Below are positions 1-10,780 of a stretch of 64,000 nucleotides of DNA, piece by piece; the first letter of the stretch is position 1; each line of letters starts with the position of its first letter. This stretch comes from Pseudogymnoascus destructans (lineage: Eukaryota > Ascomycota > Leotiomycetes > Thelebolales > Thelebolaceae). Below the pieces are notes generated by a model, which had not been told where the DNA came from, did not search any database, and saw only the letters and a program-made list of their open reading frames with translations. A program made the translations under genes and the position numbers. Location: positions 1,116,001 through 1,180,000 of the forward strand of contig NW_020167524.1 of the NCBI RefSeq assembly GCF_001641265.1, read 5' to 3'.

Positions 1-2
1 AC

Positions 3-1481
3 TTTGTTACTACAAAGCCTATTGCACAGCAGCATATGAAAGCTCAACAGGAGCCTACTGTTATTAAGTGGTTTCAAGAGTACACAGCATTAGTACTACA
101 GCATGGTATAAAACCAGAGTCAATCTGGAATATGGACGAAACTAGTTTTAGGATCGGAATTCCAGGAGGTGAGACAGTTATGGTCCCCCGAGCTGTAAAG
201 CAGCTCTACACTCCAAGCCCTGAGAATCGTAAATCTATTACGATTATAGAGGCAGTATCTGCAGTTGGACAGAAGATTGCACCTGTACTTGTTGTACCGG
301 GTAAAATTCATATGGAGGCGTGGTACCCTCAAAACCTTGATGGGAATGAGCTGATACTACTCTCGGAGACTGGCTATTCTAATAGCCAGCTTGCTATACG
401 GTGGCTACAGCACTTTGTAGAGCTTACAGCTCCACACGACCCGGGAAATCCTAAGGTTCTACTACTTGATTCTCATGTGAGCCATACGAGCCCTGATTTT
501 ATCATTATGGCTACTAAATATCACATCATCGTATGGGCGTTTCCCAGCCACCTTACACATGTTTTACAGCCATTAGACGTGGGAATATTCCAGCCTTATA
601 AGCACTGGCATAGGCAATCCGTGCTCCGTGCCATATGAGAGGTGGATATTACCTACAACCTACCGCTATTTATGAGGGATCTCCCACATATGCGGGAGCA
701 GACTTTTACGGAGGCCACCATACAATCAGCGTTCCGGAAAGCTGGAATCTGGCCCATAAGCTGTAATACAGCCCTTGAGAAGCTGCGTATGTACTCGCAG
801 CCTACGCCTACGCCTATAGAGCCTACAACACCTACCCTACCACGCCCTATTACCCCTATACCCACTACGTTCCAGGGCGTAGAACAGGGCCTACAGCAGT
901 GGAAGGAGCGGGTTCCTGAGGCCTTTAGTAGCCCCTCAAGGCAGAGCTACAGCAACTGGCTTACTGGGGCAGCCCGGGTTCTGGCTGCTGGCCAGCTCCA
1001 GGAGCTTGACCTACGGGCTATTCGCCAGCAGGTTAAGAGCTCGAAGACGAAGTGGGCTCGGGGCCGACTCCAGTGTGGAGGTGAGCTCCGGGCTTCTGAA
1101 GCCCACGAGCTTCAGAAGCAGAAAGCCGAGCTTCAGGCCCAGAAGCTCGCTGCGGCCGAAGCCTAGAAGCTAAGCCAGGCTGCAAACCGAGCCCAGAAGC
1201 TCGCTACGGCCGAAGCCCAGAAGCTGAGCCAGGCTGCAAAGCGAGCCCAGAAGCAGCTCCGCCGGGCAGGAATTGAAGCCCGGAAACAGGAGCGCCTCCG
1301 GAAGAAAAGCGTGGCTCAGCTCACCCAATCGGGCTTCCCAATTCCTCCAGAATTGCAGGACCCAATTACTGACCCAGAAGCTGATTCTGGGAGCGAATAT
1401 GAGAGTGAGAGTGAGGGTGGGCGTGGGAGTGGGCGTTGGAGTGGGAGTGAGAGTGGGAATGAAGAAGTGATAATTTCGTAG
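3..1481 (+). pseudogene. pogo/Fot1-type transposase, 5'-truncated by window edge
   Basis: The reading frame is already open at the left edge, so the N-terminus lies outside the window. The DDE domain is clear: MDETSF near the start, then LLLDSHVSH and QPLDVGIFQPYKHW give the three catalytic aspartates of the pogo/Tigger superfamily, which cuts and pastes DNA into TA targets. Two in-frame stops break it: TGA at about 636-638 (the related copy at 2049-3323 has CGG for Arg there) and TAG at about 1164-1166 in the Gln/Ala/Lys-rich C-terminal region. Both fit single C-to-T changes, and the second (CAG to TAG) is in the CpA context of repeat-induced point mutation. The tail repeats a KLSQA/AQKL motif and ends in a Gly/Ser/Glu-rich stretch. 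Not functional as read. Confidence 0.85.
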
Positions 1482-1537
1482 AATTGAATTTTTAAGTACC
1501 TTTATATACAAATTACTATGGCTAGGTACTTGCGGTC

Positions 1538-1600
1538 GCAATTTTGAAGTGGCGCAAACTGCTTCCTCTCGCTTCGAGGTGGCGCAAACCGCTTCCCCCC
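1538..1600 (+). repeat. 3' terminal repeat of the first pogo copy
   Basis: This is the right end of the element above. It holds two direct subrepeats of about 20 bp, each of the form GTGGCGCAAAC/ACTGCTTCC, the outer one ending in a run of C at 1595-1602. A TA dinucleotide follows shortly after. The same two-subrepeat plan, with a different sequence, forms the termini of the element at 1932-3467. Confidence 0.6.
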
Positions 1601-1606
1601 CCGATT

Positions 1607-1931
1607 ATACCCTATCATCACCCCATCCCCACCACCATTTGTTGAACTAGCAAAAGTGAATCAATCCACTTCTGCTGTAGTTCTTGTAGTCGGTTATATT
1701 ACAACACACCCCCTTAGCTTTCTGGACTTTGTGTGGACATTGTATGGGAAGGTATATGATAGAGCGCCCCTATAGTCATTGTTGTACACTGTTGTTGAGA
1801 GGCTTTTGTAGTCTGATGTCGAGTGCCAATGCTACTTTTGTCGCTTATTGTCGCTTAAAGTATGAGGTTTATATGGTGGTTTTTTGTCGTGGCCGACCGA
1901 CCTATTGGTCTAGCGAAAGCAGCATAACCAT
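1607..1931. other. Intergenic spacer between two pogo copies
   Basis: About 325 bp between two transposons in tail-to-tail orientation. I see no supported gene, RNA or repeat in it. Confidence 0.5.
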
Positions 1932-3467
1932 GGGGGGAAGCGAGTGCGTCCACTCGCTTATGAGAGGAAGCAAGTGCGTCCTCTCAAATTGCGACCATAA
2001 GTACCCAACCATAGTAATTTATATATAAAGGTACTTAAAAATTCAATTCTACGAAATTATCACTTCTTCATTCTCACGCTCACTCTCACTCCCACTCCCA
2101 CTCCCACCCTCAGTTACGCTCTCATACTGGCTCTCAGATTCCGCTTCTGGGTCAGTAATAGGGTCTTCCAACTCCGGAGGAATTGGGAGGCCCGATTTAG
2201 TGAGCTGAGCTATGCTCTTCTTCCGGAGGCGCTCCCGTTTCCGGGCTTCGATTCCTGCCCGGCAGAGCTGCTTCTGGGCTTGGGTTTGGGCCTGGCTCAG
2301 TTTCCGAGCTTCTGCAGCAGTGAGCTTCTGGGCCTGAAGCTCAGCTTTCTGGGCCTGAAGCTCGTGGGCTTCAGAAGCCCGGAGCTCACCTCCACACTGG
2401 AGTTGGTCCTGGCACCCCCGCTTCTTCTTCGAGTTCTTGACCTGCTGCCGAACAGCCCGTAGGTTGAGCTCCTGGAGCTGGCCAGCAGCCAGAACCCGGG
2501 CTGCCCCAGTAAGCCAGTTGCTGTAGCTCTGCCTTGAGGGGCTACTAAAGGCCTCAGGAACCCGCTCCTTCCACTGCTGTAGGCCCTGTTCTACACCCTG
2601 GAAAGTGGAGGGAATACGGGTAATAGGCCGTGGCAGGGTAGGTGTTGTAGGCTCAGTAGGCTGTGTAGGCTGCGAGTACGTACGCAGCTTCTCAAGGGCT
2701 GTATTACAGCTTATGGGCCAGATTCCAGCTTTCCGGAATACTGATTGTATGGTAGATTCCTTAAAAGTCTGCTCCCACATTTGTGGGAGATCTCTCATAA
2801 ATCGGGGTAGGTTATAGGTGATGTCCACTTCCCGTATAGATGCGAGGCTGTGCTTATAAGGCTGGAATATTCCCACGTCTAATGGCTGTAAAACGTGTGT
2901 AAGGTGGCTGGGAAACGCCCATAAGATGATGTGATATTCGGCTGCCATAATGACGAACTCAGGGCTCGTGTGGCTCACAGTAAGCTCTATGATTAGCTCA
3001 TTCCGTATATATTTAGTGAGCCAGCTCTGTGACGGTGGAGGCAGTGGGCTCCGTAGGTGGCATACTGCCTCATAAACCATATGCCTATTAGCCCCTAACC
3101 CTAGGTAATATTGCTCTAGAATCCAGGCCTTTAGGGCCTCCATTTGGTCTATAGAAAGCACCCTATTGTGACCTCCATGGGCCAGCTTCCGTGGGACTGC
3201 TCGGGTGATTCTTGACTGTATAGTCGACTTTGGGACCTTAAAATTCCGACTGGCAGCACCTACAGATTCAGAGGGGTTTGCTGCCAGCCATTCACAGGTA
3301 TTTGATAGAGGTGTCCCTTCCATTAAATGAATTACATTTTATTACTATATAAATTACTATATGTAGGAATGTTCGAGGTTTTGGTAAAGAGTAGCGGTGA
3401 ACATATGCAAGTTGAGAGGACGCACTTGCTTCCTCTTGTAAGCGAGTGGACGCACTCGCTTCCCCCC
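1932..3467 (-). mobile_element. Internally deleted pogo/Fot1-type element
   Basis: A complete but shortened element. The terminal inverted repeats are about 55 bp (1932-1987 and 3414-3467); each begins with a run of six G/C and contains two direct subrepeats (GGACGCACTTGCTTCC-like and GGACGCACTCGCTTCC-like). The flanks show only a CA/CA match rather than the usual TA duplication, so the exact ends or target are uncertain. The body encodes a shortened transposase on the minus strand whose frame is still open. Confidence 0.75.
2049..3323 (-). CDS. In-frame internally deleted pogo transposase (424 aa)
   Basis: An open frame of 424 residues. The N-terminal third has the HTH_psq and CENP-B-type DNA-binding region, up to the SWLTKYIRN motif. 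It then jumps to the last part of the DDE domain (VSHTSPEF, QPLDVGIFQPYK) and the Gln/Ala-rich tail. Against the copy at 3-1481, the block with the first two catalytic aspartates is missing; a four-residue scrap (NELI) of it remains, so at least two deletions occurred, yet the frame is kept. It cannot catalyse transposition, but a protein with the DNA-binding domain could still be made. Whether it is expressed is unknown. Confidence 0.7.
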   Translation of the reverse strand: MEGTPLSNTCEWLAANPSESVGAASRNFKVPKSTIQSRITRAVPRKLAHGGHNRVLSIDQMEALKAWILEQYYLGLGANRHMVYEAVCHLRSPLPPPSQSWLTKYIRNELIIELTVSHTSPEFVIMAAEYHIILWAFPSHLTHVLQPLDVGIFQPYKHSLASIREVDITYNLPRFMRDLPQMWEQTFKESTIQSVFRKAGIWPISCNTALEKLRTYSQPTQPTEPTTPTLPRPITRIPSTFQGVEQGLQQWKERVPEAFSSPSRQSYSNWLTGAARVLAAGQLQELNLRAVRQQVKNSKKKRGCQDQLQCGGELRASEAHELQAQKAELQAQKLTAAEARKLSQAQTQAQKQLCRAGIEARKRERLRKKSIAQLTKSGLPIPPELEDPITDPEAESESQYESVTEGGSGSGSESERENEEVIIS

Positions 3468-3704
3468 ACAGTTATAATGATATGCTATATCCTGGGCTCA
3501 TAACTGTTGAGTAAATTCGATGTATTTGATTCTGACTAACTACTGTACTCGTGCGGCCCAAAAGTTTCCACAGGGTCTGAGCACAACAGCCAATTAGATT
3601 GTAGGAATCTACCAAGCACCATGTACTTGTACCCGGGTACACGCATAGAAAATGTACATGCGTAGAATATGAGAGTAAATGAAGCAATGAAATAATGCTC
3701 AGCT

Positions 3705-4757
3705 ATGGCTGAAATTTTAATACCACTACATGCTGCAATTATTACCTTGCGTGTATACATGAACGCATCATATGGAGAGATTGAAAAGAAGCTTGGAATC
3801 TCAGCTGACTCTATTGCATATATATGGCACCAAACTGTTAAAAAGGCAGGGAATACTGAAATTCACAACCTTCTCCAAACACCTTGAATCAAAGCCATAA
3901 AGCGGAAGACCACATACAATTCAAAAGGATTCTGAAGAGTCACTACGCATACGATCTTTGCTACTTGCAAATCCATTTGACACTTTTCAACAAGTTATTA
4001 ATAAGGAAAATCTACCCTACGCATGATCAATTGTCGAACGAGTTGCAAAGAATCACTCAAGTGTTGAAATTCCACAACCTATTGTACGGAAAAATATCTG
4101 CCTCAAGCCCTACTTGGATAATATCATTCCTTCGGTACGATGGAAATTCTGCAAATGGGCACTATCCGAACTTGAAGCTGGATCAATTTTTATTTTCTCA
4201 GACGAATCATATATCAATTTTGGAGGGAATCCACATAAGAAATGACGGATAACAGTTCAACAGGGTCAAACAGCAGAGAGCATGGCAATTCAACAGAAGA
4301 AATCTTTATTTCAAGTTATGTTTTGGGGAGCAATGAGTTCAGAAACCTCTATCTTACGCCCTTCTCGTTCATGGATTCCTGAAAGTATAGAAGAGAAGCA
4401 GATACATGTGCAGAAACTATGAGAGATAAATGCATATTGGAAATCAAAAGCAGAGAATGAACTTGTTAGAGCAACAACAGTTGGAACTCTTGAGTACGGA
4501 TATATGGAAACTCTAAATGCAGATATTCGGAATGGCAAAAGCAAATGGAAAAAGGCACGAGTTGCTTCACAAGAGTTTGGAGATATAGAGACATGGAGTA
4601 GAGGACGGCAATCAGAAGGGCAAAAAGTTTCAAAGGGTGGGATTGATTGGTTTCTATATCGAGAGATGGTTCTTATTCCTCTTCTCTTCCCCTACTTTCG
4701 AAAAGTAAAGGCTTTACATCTTACAAAACGAGTATCGTTTGTGGATGATTATGTAAG
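3705..4757 (+). pseudogene. Tc1/mariner-type transposase remnant
   Basis: The N-terminal helix-turn-helix region (SYGEIEKKLGISADSIAYIW) starts at 3705. After a frame-broken stretch, the catalytic region reads IFIFSDESYINFGG (first aspartate), then MFWGAMS, then GGIDWFLYREMVLIPLL, as in fungal Tc1/mariner relatives. In-frame stops lie at about 3885, 4246 and 4422, with frame changes between. The protein stops being recognisable at VSFVDDYV, just where the second catalytic block should begin, because an LTR starts at 4758. The right half of the element is not seen downstream. Confidence 0.7.
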
Positions 4758-5150
4758 TGTAATGCAGACTTCTAAACGATAGAAGACACAGAGGTTTCTT
4801 GCGTAAGGTTGACTTGACAGAGAGGCAGGGGATTAGACACAAAGGATTTCCAAGTAACATGTTACAGTATTGTAAAGAATACTATATTGAGTTGAGCACG
4901 AAGCTCCTATCTAAGGAAATACTATCTACTTATATAGTGGCGTCGTGCCTCATGGGTAATCTGGATAGTTGGCGGATAGCTAGATATTCAGGATAGTTCG
5001 TGGATAGCTCAACTATCCAATATCCACTAGTTTCTGCAACTATCCATTAGCCCCGCATGGCAGCCTACCCTGCTTGCCCCCTGTGACTCACACGTCACGT
5101 TACTAGGCCCTGGCCTGTAACCATGATGTCACGTTACTGTAGCCGTAACA
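4758..5150. repeat. LTR at a chimeric junction (TG...CA, 393 bp)
   Basis: It starts TGTAATGC and ends GCCGTAACA. Its first ~190 bp match the solo LTR at 61964-62302, and the last ~10 bp match too, while the middle differs and here carries GGATAG-type short repeats. The flanking 5-mers are gtaag on the left and gtagg on the right, one mismatch from a target duplication. However, the left flank is mariner transposase and the right flank is gypsy pol, so this is not a simple solo LTR in one target. Ectopic LTR recombination is one explanation. Confidence 0.65.
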
Positions 5151-7061
5151 GTAGGTTCATAACCTTTCCATTTGATCAAAAACTCTTCTTTGTGTCCTAC
5201 TAACCTTCTGTCTAGGATCGCTTTGACTTCATATTCAATGATCTCATTTTCTGGTTGGAGTTCTGTATCAGTCGCCATCGGGGTGTTTCCTCTTGCTGGT
5301 TCCAATAGTGAGACATGAAATACCGGGTGTAGTCTAGACTTCTTGGGTAGCTGCAGTCTGTAATTAACTGAGCTGACTTTGTTCAATATTTTGAATGGTC
5401 CCAATTTCTTGAAGTCCAACTTCGTACTTGGTCATTTCGTTTTGATGTGTTTCCAGAGTAGATATACTTTATCCCCCTCCTTGAAGGCAGGTTCCATACT
5501 GCGCTTCTTGTTTGCATACACGGCAGATCGTTCATTTAAGAATTGGATGTCTGTCACGAGTTGTTCATGGAATGATTTGAGTTGTTCCATGGCGATCATA
5601 GCTTGTTCTGCTCTTGATTCATCCGATCATGATTGTCTATATGCCTCTGGCTGATAGACGTAATTGGCAAAGAACGGTGAGACTTTTGTTGCTTCGGTCA
5701 TCGCGCTGTTATATGCGAACTGTGCGATGGGTAATATCTGAACCCAATTGTCTTGTTGGTGGTTGACATAACTCCGTAGGTATTGTTCAAGGGTTTGATT
5801 CAGTCTTTCTGTTTGACCGTCTGTTTGGGGATGGAAAGCTGTTGATAGCTTATGATATGTTCCCAAAAGCACCATTAAAGATTTCCAAAATTTCGAAGTA
5901 AAAAGCTCGTCTCTGTTTGAGATGATTTCTTCCGGTAATCCGTGATCGGCTAATATGACTCAAAGGAAGGTGTATGCGAGTGCTTCAGCATTGCTAGCTT
6001 CTAAATATGGCACAAATATTCCATATTTCGTGGACTTTCCATAATAACCAGGATAGCGTCAAATACTACTCCTGTTAACGGGTCCTGAGAGGGTGGTAGC
6101 TTGACAATGAAGTCCAAAGCTATAGATTTCCACGCTCCTGTTGGTACTGGAGTCGATTTCAGCTGTCCATATGGCAAGTGCCTATTGGATTTTGATTTGC
6201 TGCAAATGTCGCACTCTCTTACTACTGTTTCCACCTGCTTCCTCATACCTGGGAAGTAGTAGTGTCGGGTGATTCGTTCGAAGGTGCGTGTTACTCCCTG
6301 ATGGCCGTGTGCTGGTAGTGAGTGTTGTTCTTGCACTAGCGGGCGTCTCATTTCAGTTTTTATTAAGACTCGCTTTGCACATTCGTCTGTTGCATAAGCT
6401 TTCTTGAGTCTTTCTTCCAACTCCAAGTTCTCCATAGTGGCAATCGTGCTAGTAACTCATTGTATTGCATTCCTGCATCTGTCTTCTTCAATATGGCTCT
6501 AGGTCTTTCCTCTTTAGGGCCTATGTAGTCGGTCCTTCTGCTAAGAGCGTCGGCTCTTGCGTTCTCAGAGCCCTTGCGATATGTAATCGTGAAGTTGTAG
6601 GCTGCGAGTGTCTCTGCCCATTGGACTTGCCTGCGGTTTAAAACCTTGGTTGTGGTGAAGTATATGAGATTCTTATGATCCGTCCATACCTGTACTGGGT
6701 AGGTCGATCCTTCAAGATATACTTGCCATTGCTCAAAAGCAACGACAATAGCATCAGCTCCTTGTCGTGGATGTCATAGTTGAGCTCTGCGGGTGACAGT
6801 TTTTTAGAGTAATATGCAACTGGCTTAAGCTTCTCGTCTTTGTCTGGCTGACTTAAGACAGGCTCCAATCGCGAAGTCAGAGGAGTCCGTTTCGAGGACA
6901 ATTCTCTTTGCAGGGTCAAATGTGACTAGGATAGGTGCTTCTGTGAACTTCGTCTTAAGTTCCTGAAAAGCATCCTCTGCCTTGCTTGTCCATTTAAATG
7001 TAAGGTCTTTCCTTGTAAGCCCATTTGTATGATCATGTGTCATTTCATCATTGGGCGCCAT
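5151..7061 (-). pseudogene. Ty3/gypsy (chromovirus) pol fragment
   Basis: Read from high to low coordinates it gives the RT/RNase H connection (FKWTSKAEDAFQELK, LETDSSDFAIGA), RNase H, the integrase HHCC zinc region (HGHQGVTRTFERI, CDICSKSKS), the integrase core (ALDFIVKLPPS, FHPQTDGQTERLNQTLEQY) and a chromodomain start (EFLIKWKGYEPT). Gag, protease and most of reverse transcriptase are missing. Several frame changes and stops separate the blocks (around 5420-5630, 5880-6000, 6440-6640). The chromodomain is cut off in the middle by the LTR that ends at 5150. Chromodomains in this family steer integration to marked chromatin. Confidence 0.85.
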
Positions 7062-7079
7062 GCCTTGTTGCCTCCACTA

Positions 7080-7772
7080 GACTAGTCGGGTAAGGAGATT
7101 ATCCGAAGGCTGAATATCAGAGTGAGACAAATATCTTGCTCTGTTCATGATCTTCTGGAAGTTAAACATTTAGTCAGTTGCTTGCCTCTGGAAACTAGGG
7201 GATGCCCCAGGTACCCGCCTGGTTTACGGGAACTTTTCCCCAATCTGACAGGTTCAACCCTGTTTGTCCACCACGGTTACCCTAATAATGCCAATCGCAA
7301 CTGTGGGCCCGTCCCGTCATGTCTTCTATTGTGTCGCCTCCCAACCCTTTTTGTCACCAATTCCCTGGTTACCATAATAATGAAGGGGCGAAGATATCCA
7401 GCCAGGTTCAAGGATCATTACGCCATGCTTCAATCAAGAGCCTCTTGCTGCCTCGAAGGAAGACATTCCATTCTTGGAGAACTGCACAATCATGTCTCAT
7501 AAACTCTGCATCCAAAATCCACGGCCGGATGCTATCGCTGTCTCACATCAATGGGCTGCTTCCCCCACTACTGCATGGCGAATCGGTCTCGCCAGCATCT
7601 TCCCCAACACTGTCCTGCAGATATGTGCTTCACCCCGCGTTGTTTGCATGATGCACTAACAAGCTCTTGATCATTCAATCGGCCCATGCATGGTGCTTCA
7701 ACGGTGGGCTGCTGGTGATCCTTGCATTAGCATGATGGCAGAAGAATTGAGGAATATATAAGGGTCGCGATT
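7080..7772. other. Unassigned region after gypsy fragment
   Basis: Several overlapping open frames of 60-126 codons exist on the plus strand, but none shows a recognisable domain or fungal gene structure. Two short similar blocks (GGTTACCCTAATAATG near 7276 and GGTTACCATAATAATG near 7367) are the only internal repetition I saw. Confidence 0.4.
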
Positions 7773-7935
7773 TTGCAGAAACACGTTCACAATTGCAGAA
7801 ACACGTTCACAAACCTCTTCAGTCTCCAGCTTGTCAATTATCTTCAAGCTTCTTACCGCTCTATCTTGTCTATCACCTACTCCATATTATCTCCCATCAC
7901 GCACACCAAGCCACCTAAGTCATCTGTGTTGATCA

Positions 7936-8700
7936 TGGATCCAGAGATGCCCCCTCAATTGCAAACTCCTTCGCCGAATACCCCGAAGGAATCATCAGAG
8001 TCTGTTGCCACGTCGACAATGAAGATGGGTGGCGGAGTTGCACATCCAGCATGTTTAGATTAGGGTGCTCCAGCGTTAGGTCAGGAACGAAAAGTTTCGT
8101 TGAGTGTAAATTCCCCCTTCATTGCAATATCAAACCCTAGACCATCATTTCCCTATGGTGGTGGGACGTGGCCATGTGTTAGTGTGAGCGCTCTGCAAGG
8201 CAGAATCAGGTCTTATGCGCCCCTTGTGACGAGGGCCGAGAACGTTTGTCGACCGTTGCAACGGAGTAACTTGGAACTGAAGCCGAGCGGTCATTCTCGT
8301 TCCTTCCTCAGCACGAGCCTTCCAATAGAGACGAAAATCAACGCATCGCTGACAATAGTTTCCCAGGAAGCCCAAAGCTATCTTGAACAAGTCAAAGCCC
8401 AATTCGTCGATCAGCCGGATATCTATAATACGTTCATCTACATCTTGAAGTGTTATAAGAGTCAAGTGTGAGTTTTCTAGCTAATACCGACATCATTAGC
8501 ACACTTTTATACTAACATAATGGCTACCTAGAATCGACTTTCCTGGCCTCATCAGCCGTATATCCAAATTATTTGCTGGGCATCCCAACGTTATACAAGA
8601 ATTTAATCTATACTTGCCTCCTAGGGACCGAATTGTATGCGACTGTAGCAATGACCCTATTGCCATCTGCGCCACTGGTCATACTGCCACAAGAAACGAA
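7936..8700 (+). pseudogene. PAH-domain gene, copy 1 (Sin3-like), broken
   Basis: First of two tandem paralogs. It starts MDPEMPPQLQTPSPN and runs into a stop at about 8061 in GGVAHPACLD. The PAH (paired amphipathic helix) domain is split by a good intron: helix A is QEAQSYLEQVKAQFVDQPDI... ending at 8467, and after the intron (GTGAGT...CTAG, 8468-8531) comes IDFPGLISRISKLFAGHPNVI followed by LPPRDRIVCD. PAH domains of Sin3 bind short helices of transcription repressors. The intron sits where Sin3 genes often carry one (FKSQ/AID). No velvet part follows this copy; the downstream paralog begins at about 8733. The lost coding continuity upstream makes it a pseudogene. Confidence 0.65.
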
Positions 8701-8732
8701 TTACTCCCATCAAGCACATCAATCCACCTAAA

Positions 8733-10780
8733 ATGCCAGCTACCCCGCCGAACACGCCGACGGAATTATCGGAGCCTGTTGCCCCATCGCCAATACATGA
8801 GACTGGCGGGTCAACAGGCATGCTATCAGAGCAATTGGGCATAAGGACGAAGATGAATCCGTCGCATCCACCTGGTGGTGTTGCACATCCAGCATATGTA
8901 GCTCCGGGTGCAAGTCAGAAACAACGGGAAGTAAGTCCCTTCCTTGCGATATCAAACCCAGCCGCCACCATGTTCCTGTGAGAGAGATGGATAAGTTTGT
9001 TGACCGTTTCAACGGATTAACTTGCAACTGAAGCCAAACTTTCTCTTTCCTTCCTCGGCACGAAACTGCCAGTCCTCCCAGTCGACTCTGAATGTAGCTC
9101 ATTTGTAAAGTCTGTGTTGGAAAATGATCAATGTTGGCTTCGAGCTTGAGGAGAATTTTCACAACCCAGTCTTCAAATGCTGGCTCTATCCCATCTGTGA
9201 GGATTGGAGGGTCTGGAATCCGAGCTGACAGTCGACTGTGAGAGTGGTGTCCTGGTTCATTCTTCAGAGCTTGTTGGGTTTGCTTTTCAAGATATTTCTG
9301 AATTGTTTGTTGCTCTGTGATTTGTTGCTCGTTGCTCTAGATCAGTTCCTGTAACTGGAGAATGGCATCATCCTTTTCAGCCAGTATCGAATTTGAGTCC
9401 TCTGCTAGGGCCAAATAGTCCCGAAGAATGTTCTTGTGCAAAGTCCATGCCATTTTCTGGCAGTAGACAGGAAAATTAATATATCACTAACAATAATTAT
9501 CCAGGAAGCTCGTAGCTATATTGAGCAAGTTAAAGCCCAATTTGTCGATCAGCCGGATATCTTAATACATTCCTTTATAACATGAAGGATTACAGGGTTC
9601 AAGTGTGAGTCTTCTGGTCGATCATGCCGACTTCATTATATTCGCATTTTCATACTAAAATAATGTCTAAACCAGAATTGACATTTCTAGTGTCATCAAG
9701 AGTACATCGGAATTGTTTGCTGGACATCCGAGCCTCGTACGAGGTCTTAGTACATTCCTGCCTGAGGGATACCAAATTGAATGCGACCCTAGCAATGATC
9801 CTGTCGAAAATAACGCATTAACGCCAACACAAACTGAACAATGGGCTGTTATAAATGATGTTGCGCCTCAGCAGCCAGATGCTGCTGAGTCATTCGACTT
9901 ATCAACGATGATGGGTCCATGGAGCACGAGCCTGCCGCCCCCTCAAATGCTCGCCATATTAATACAACCGCCAGAACTCACTCGGCAGAAAATAGAACTG
10001 TTTCCCCCCATCGTGGCACAGCTGTTACAGCCCGAGGACATGCTAAACGTCTGGGCTATCGCGACGCTGCTTAGAAATGGCACAGATGTTACACATCAGC
10101 TCGGGGGAGAACTCATTCAATCTCCCATTGGCGGAACCTTTCATTTCTCTGGGCTGACAAACCATGAAGAAGGAGTGTATTGCGTCAGGATATGCATATA
10201 TCAAATGGATTTCGACTCTTGTCCCAAAGGTGTTGCTCAGGTCGGGTGTGTGGATAGCAATGATATCATTATAGCACCTCGACCTGACTTCATGGCAATC
10301 TCTCTATCCATTGGGGATGTTACAGCTGCTCAAGACTCTCCATGGGTCGCACAACCACTATTGTGTCAAACAGTGGATGCCAGCACATGCATAGACGATC
10401 ACACCGGTTACTTTCCGAATTTGAAAATTCATACAAGTTCATCTATTACAAATATAAAGAAGATCGAGTATTCGAAGTATATGGTAATAAAACCAGTTTC
10501 CGATTTCATGCTGCAGACTGCAAATTTGGAACATGGACTCTCCAACTTCGGATATGGGTTGTTTCGGGATGAGGGCGTAGTATGGCTTGATGATGGGGAG
10601 ATTGAACGGACTGAAGGCCTAGATGAGTCAGTCTTGCTTGGTGATGATGGGGAACTGTATAGCAAAAGGACAGATGGTGTGTTTAACGGCTTATTTGTCG
10701 GGTTGGAGAGAAGGGTGACGACAGTAGTGACTGGCGACAATAGCGTCATGTGCATTGCGCATAATGTTTTGATTAACTGA
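8733..10780 (+). pseudogene. PAH + velvet-like fusion gene, copy 2, broken
   Basis: Second tandem paralog. It starts MPATPPNTPTELSEP, parallel to copy 1. The PAH helix A exon (about 9504-9605) has lost one base near 9564 relative to copy 1 (DIYN), and a gag fragment interrupts the upstream exon at 9075-9465. After a GTGAGT...CAG intron the PAH resumes (ELFAGHPSLVRGLSTFLP). The frame then stays open to 10780 and includes a region resembling the velvet fold: LFPPIVAQLLQP, then GGTFHFSGLTNHEEGVYCVR, and YQMDFDSCPKG. Velvet proteins control development and secondary metabolism. A PAH plus velvet architecture is unusual. The PAH call is firm; the velvet call is moderate and rests on motif spacing I recognise by eye. 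Confidence 0.55.
9075..9465 (-). mobile_element. Retrotransposon gag fragment inserted in PAH-velvet copy 2
   Basis: Absent from the parallel part of copy 1, so it is an insertion. The minus strand reads MAWTLHKNILRDYLALAEDS, a coiled Gln/Glu-rich stretch with one TAG, then DPPILTDGIEPAFEDWVV and MSYIQSRLGGLA, which is the N-terminal gag pattern of fungal LTR retrotransposons. No LTR is present. The edges are the inverted 8-mers ACTGCCAG and CTGGCAGT. It may be filler DNA from a retroelement transcript or a break repair product. Confidence 0.65.

Noticed and set aside
5097..5150. LTR copies of CGTTACT as part of the 13-bp pair family
   Set aside because: The two words in this LTR are 35 bp apart and the nearby GTAAC is in inverse orientation, so the 13-bp phase is absent.
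7240..7275. tRNA gene suggested by GGTTCAACCC
   Set aside because: The putative T-stem does not pair and no A box or acceptor stem could be placed around it.
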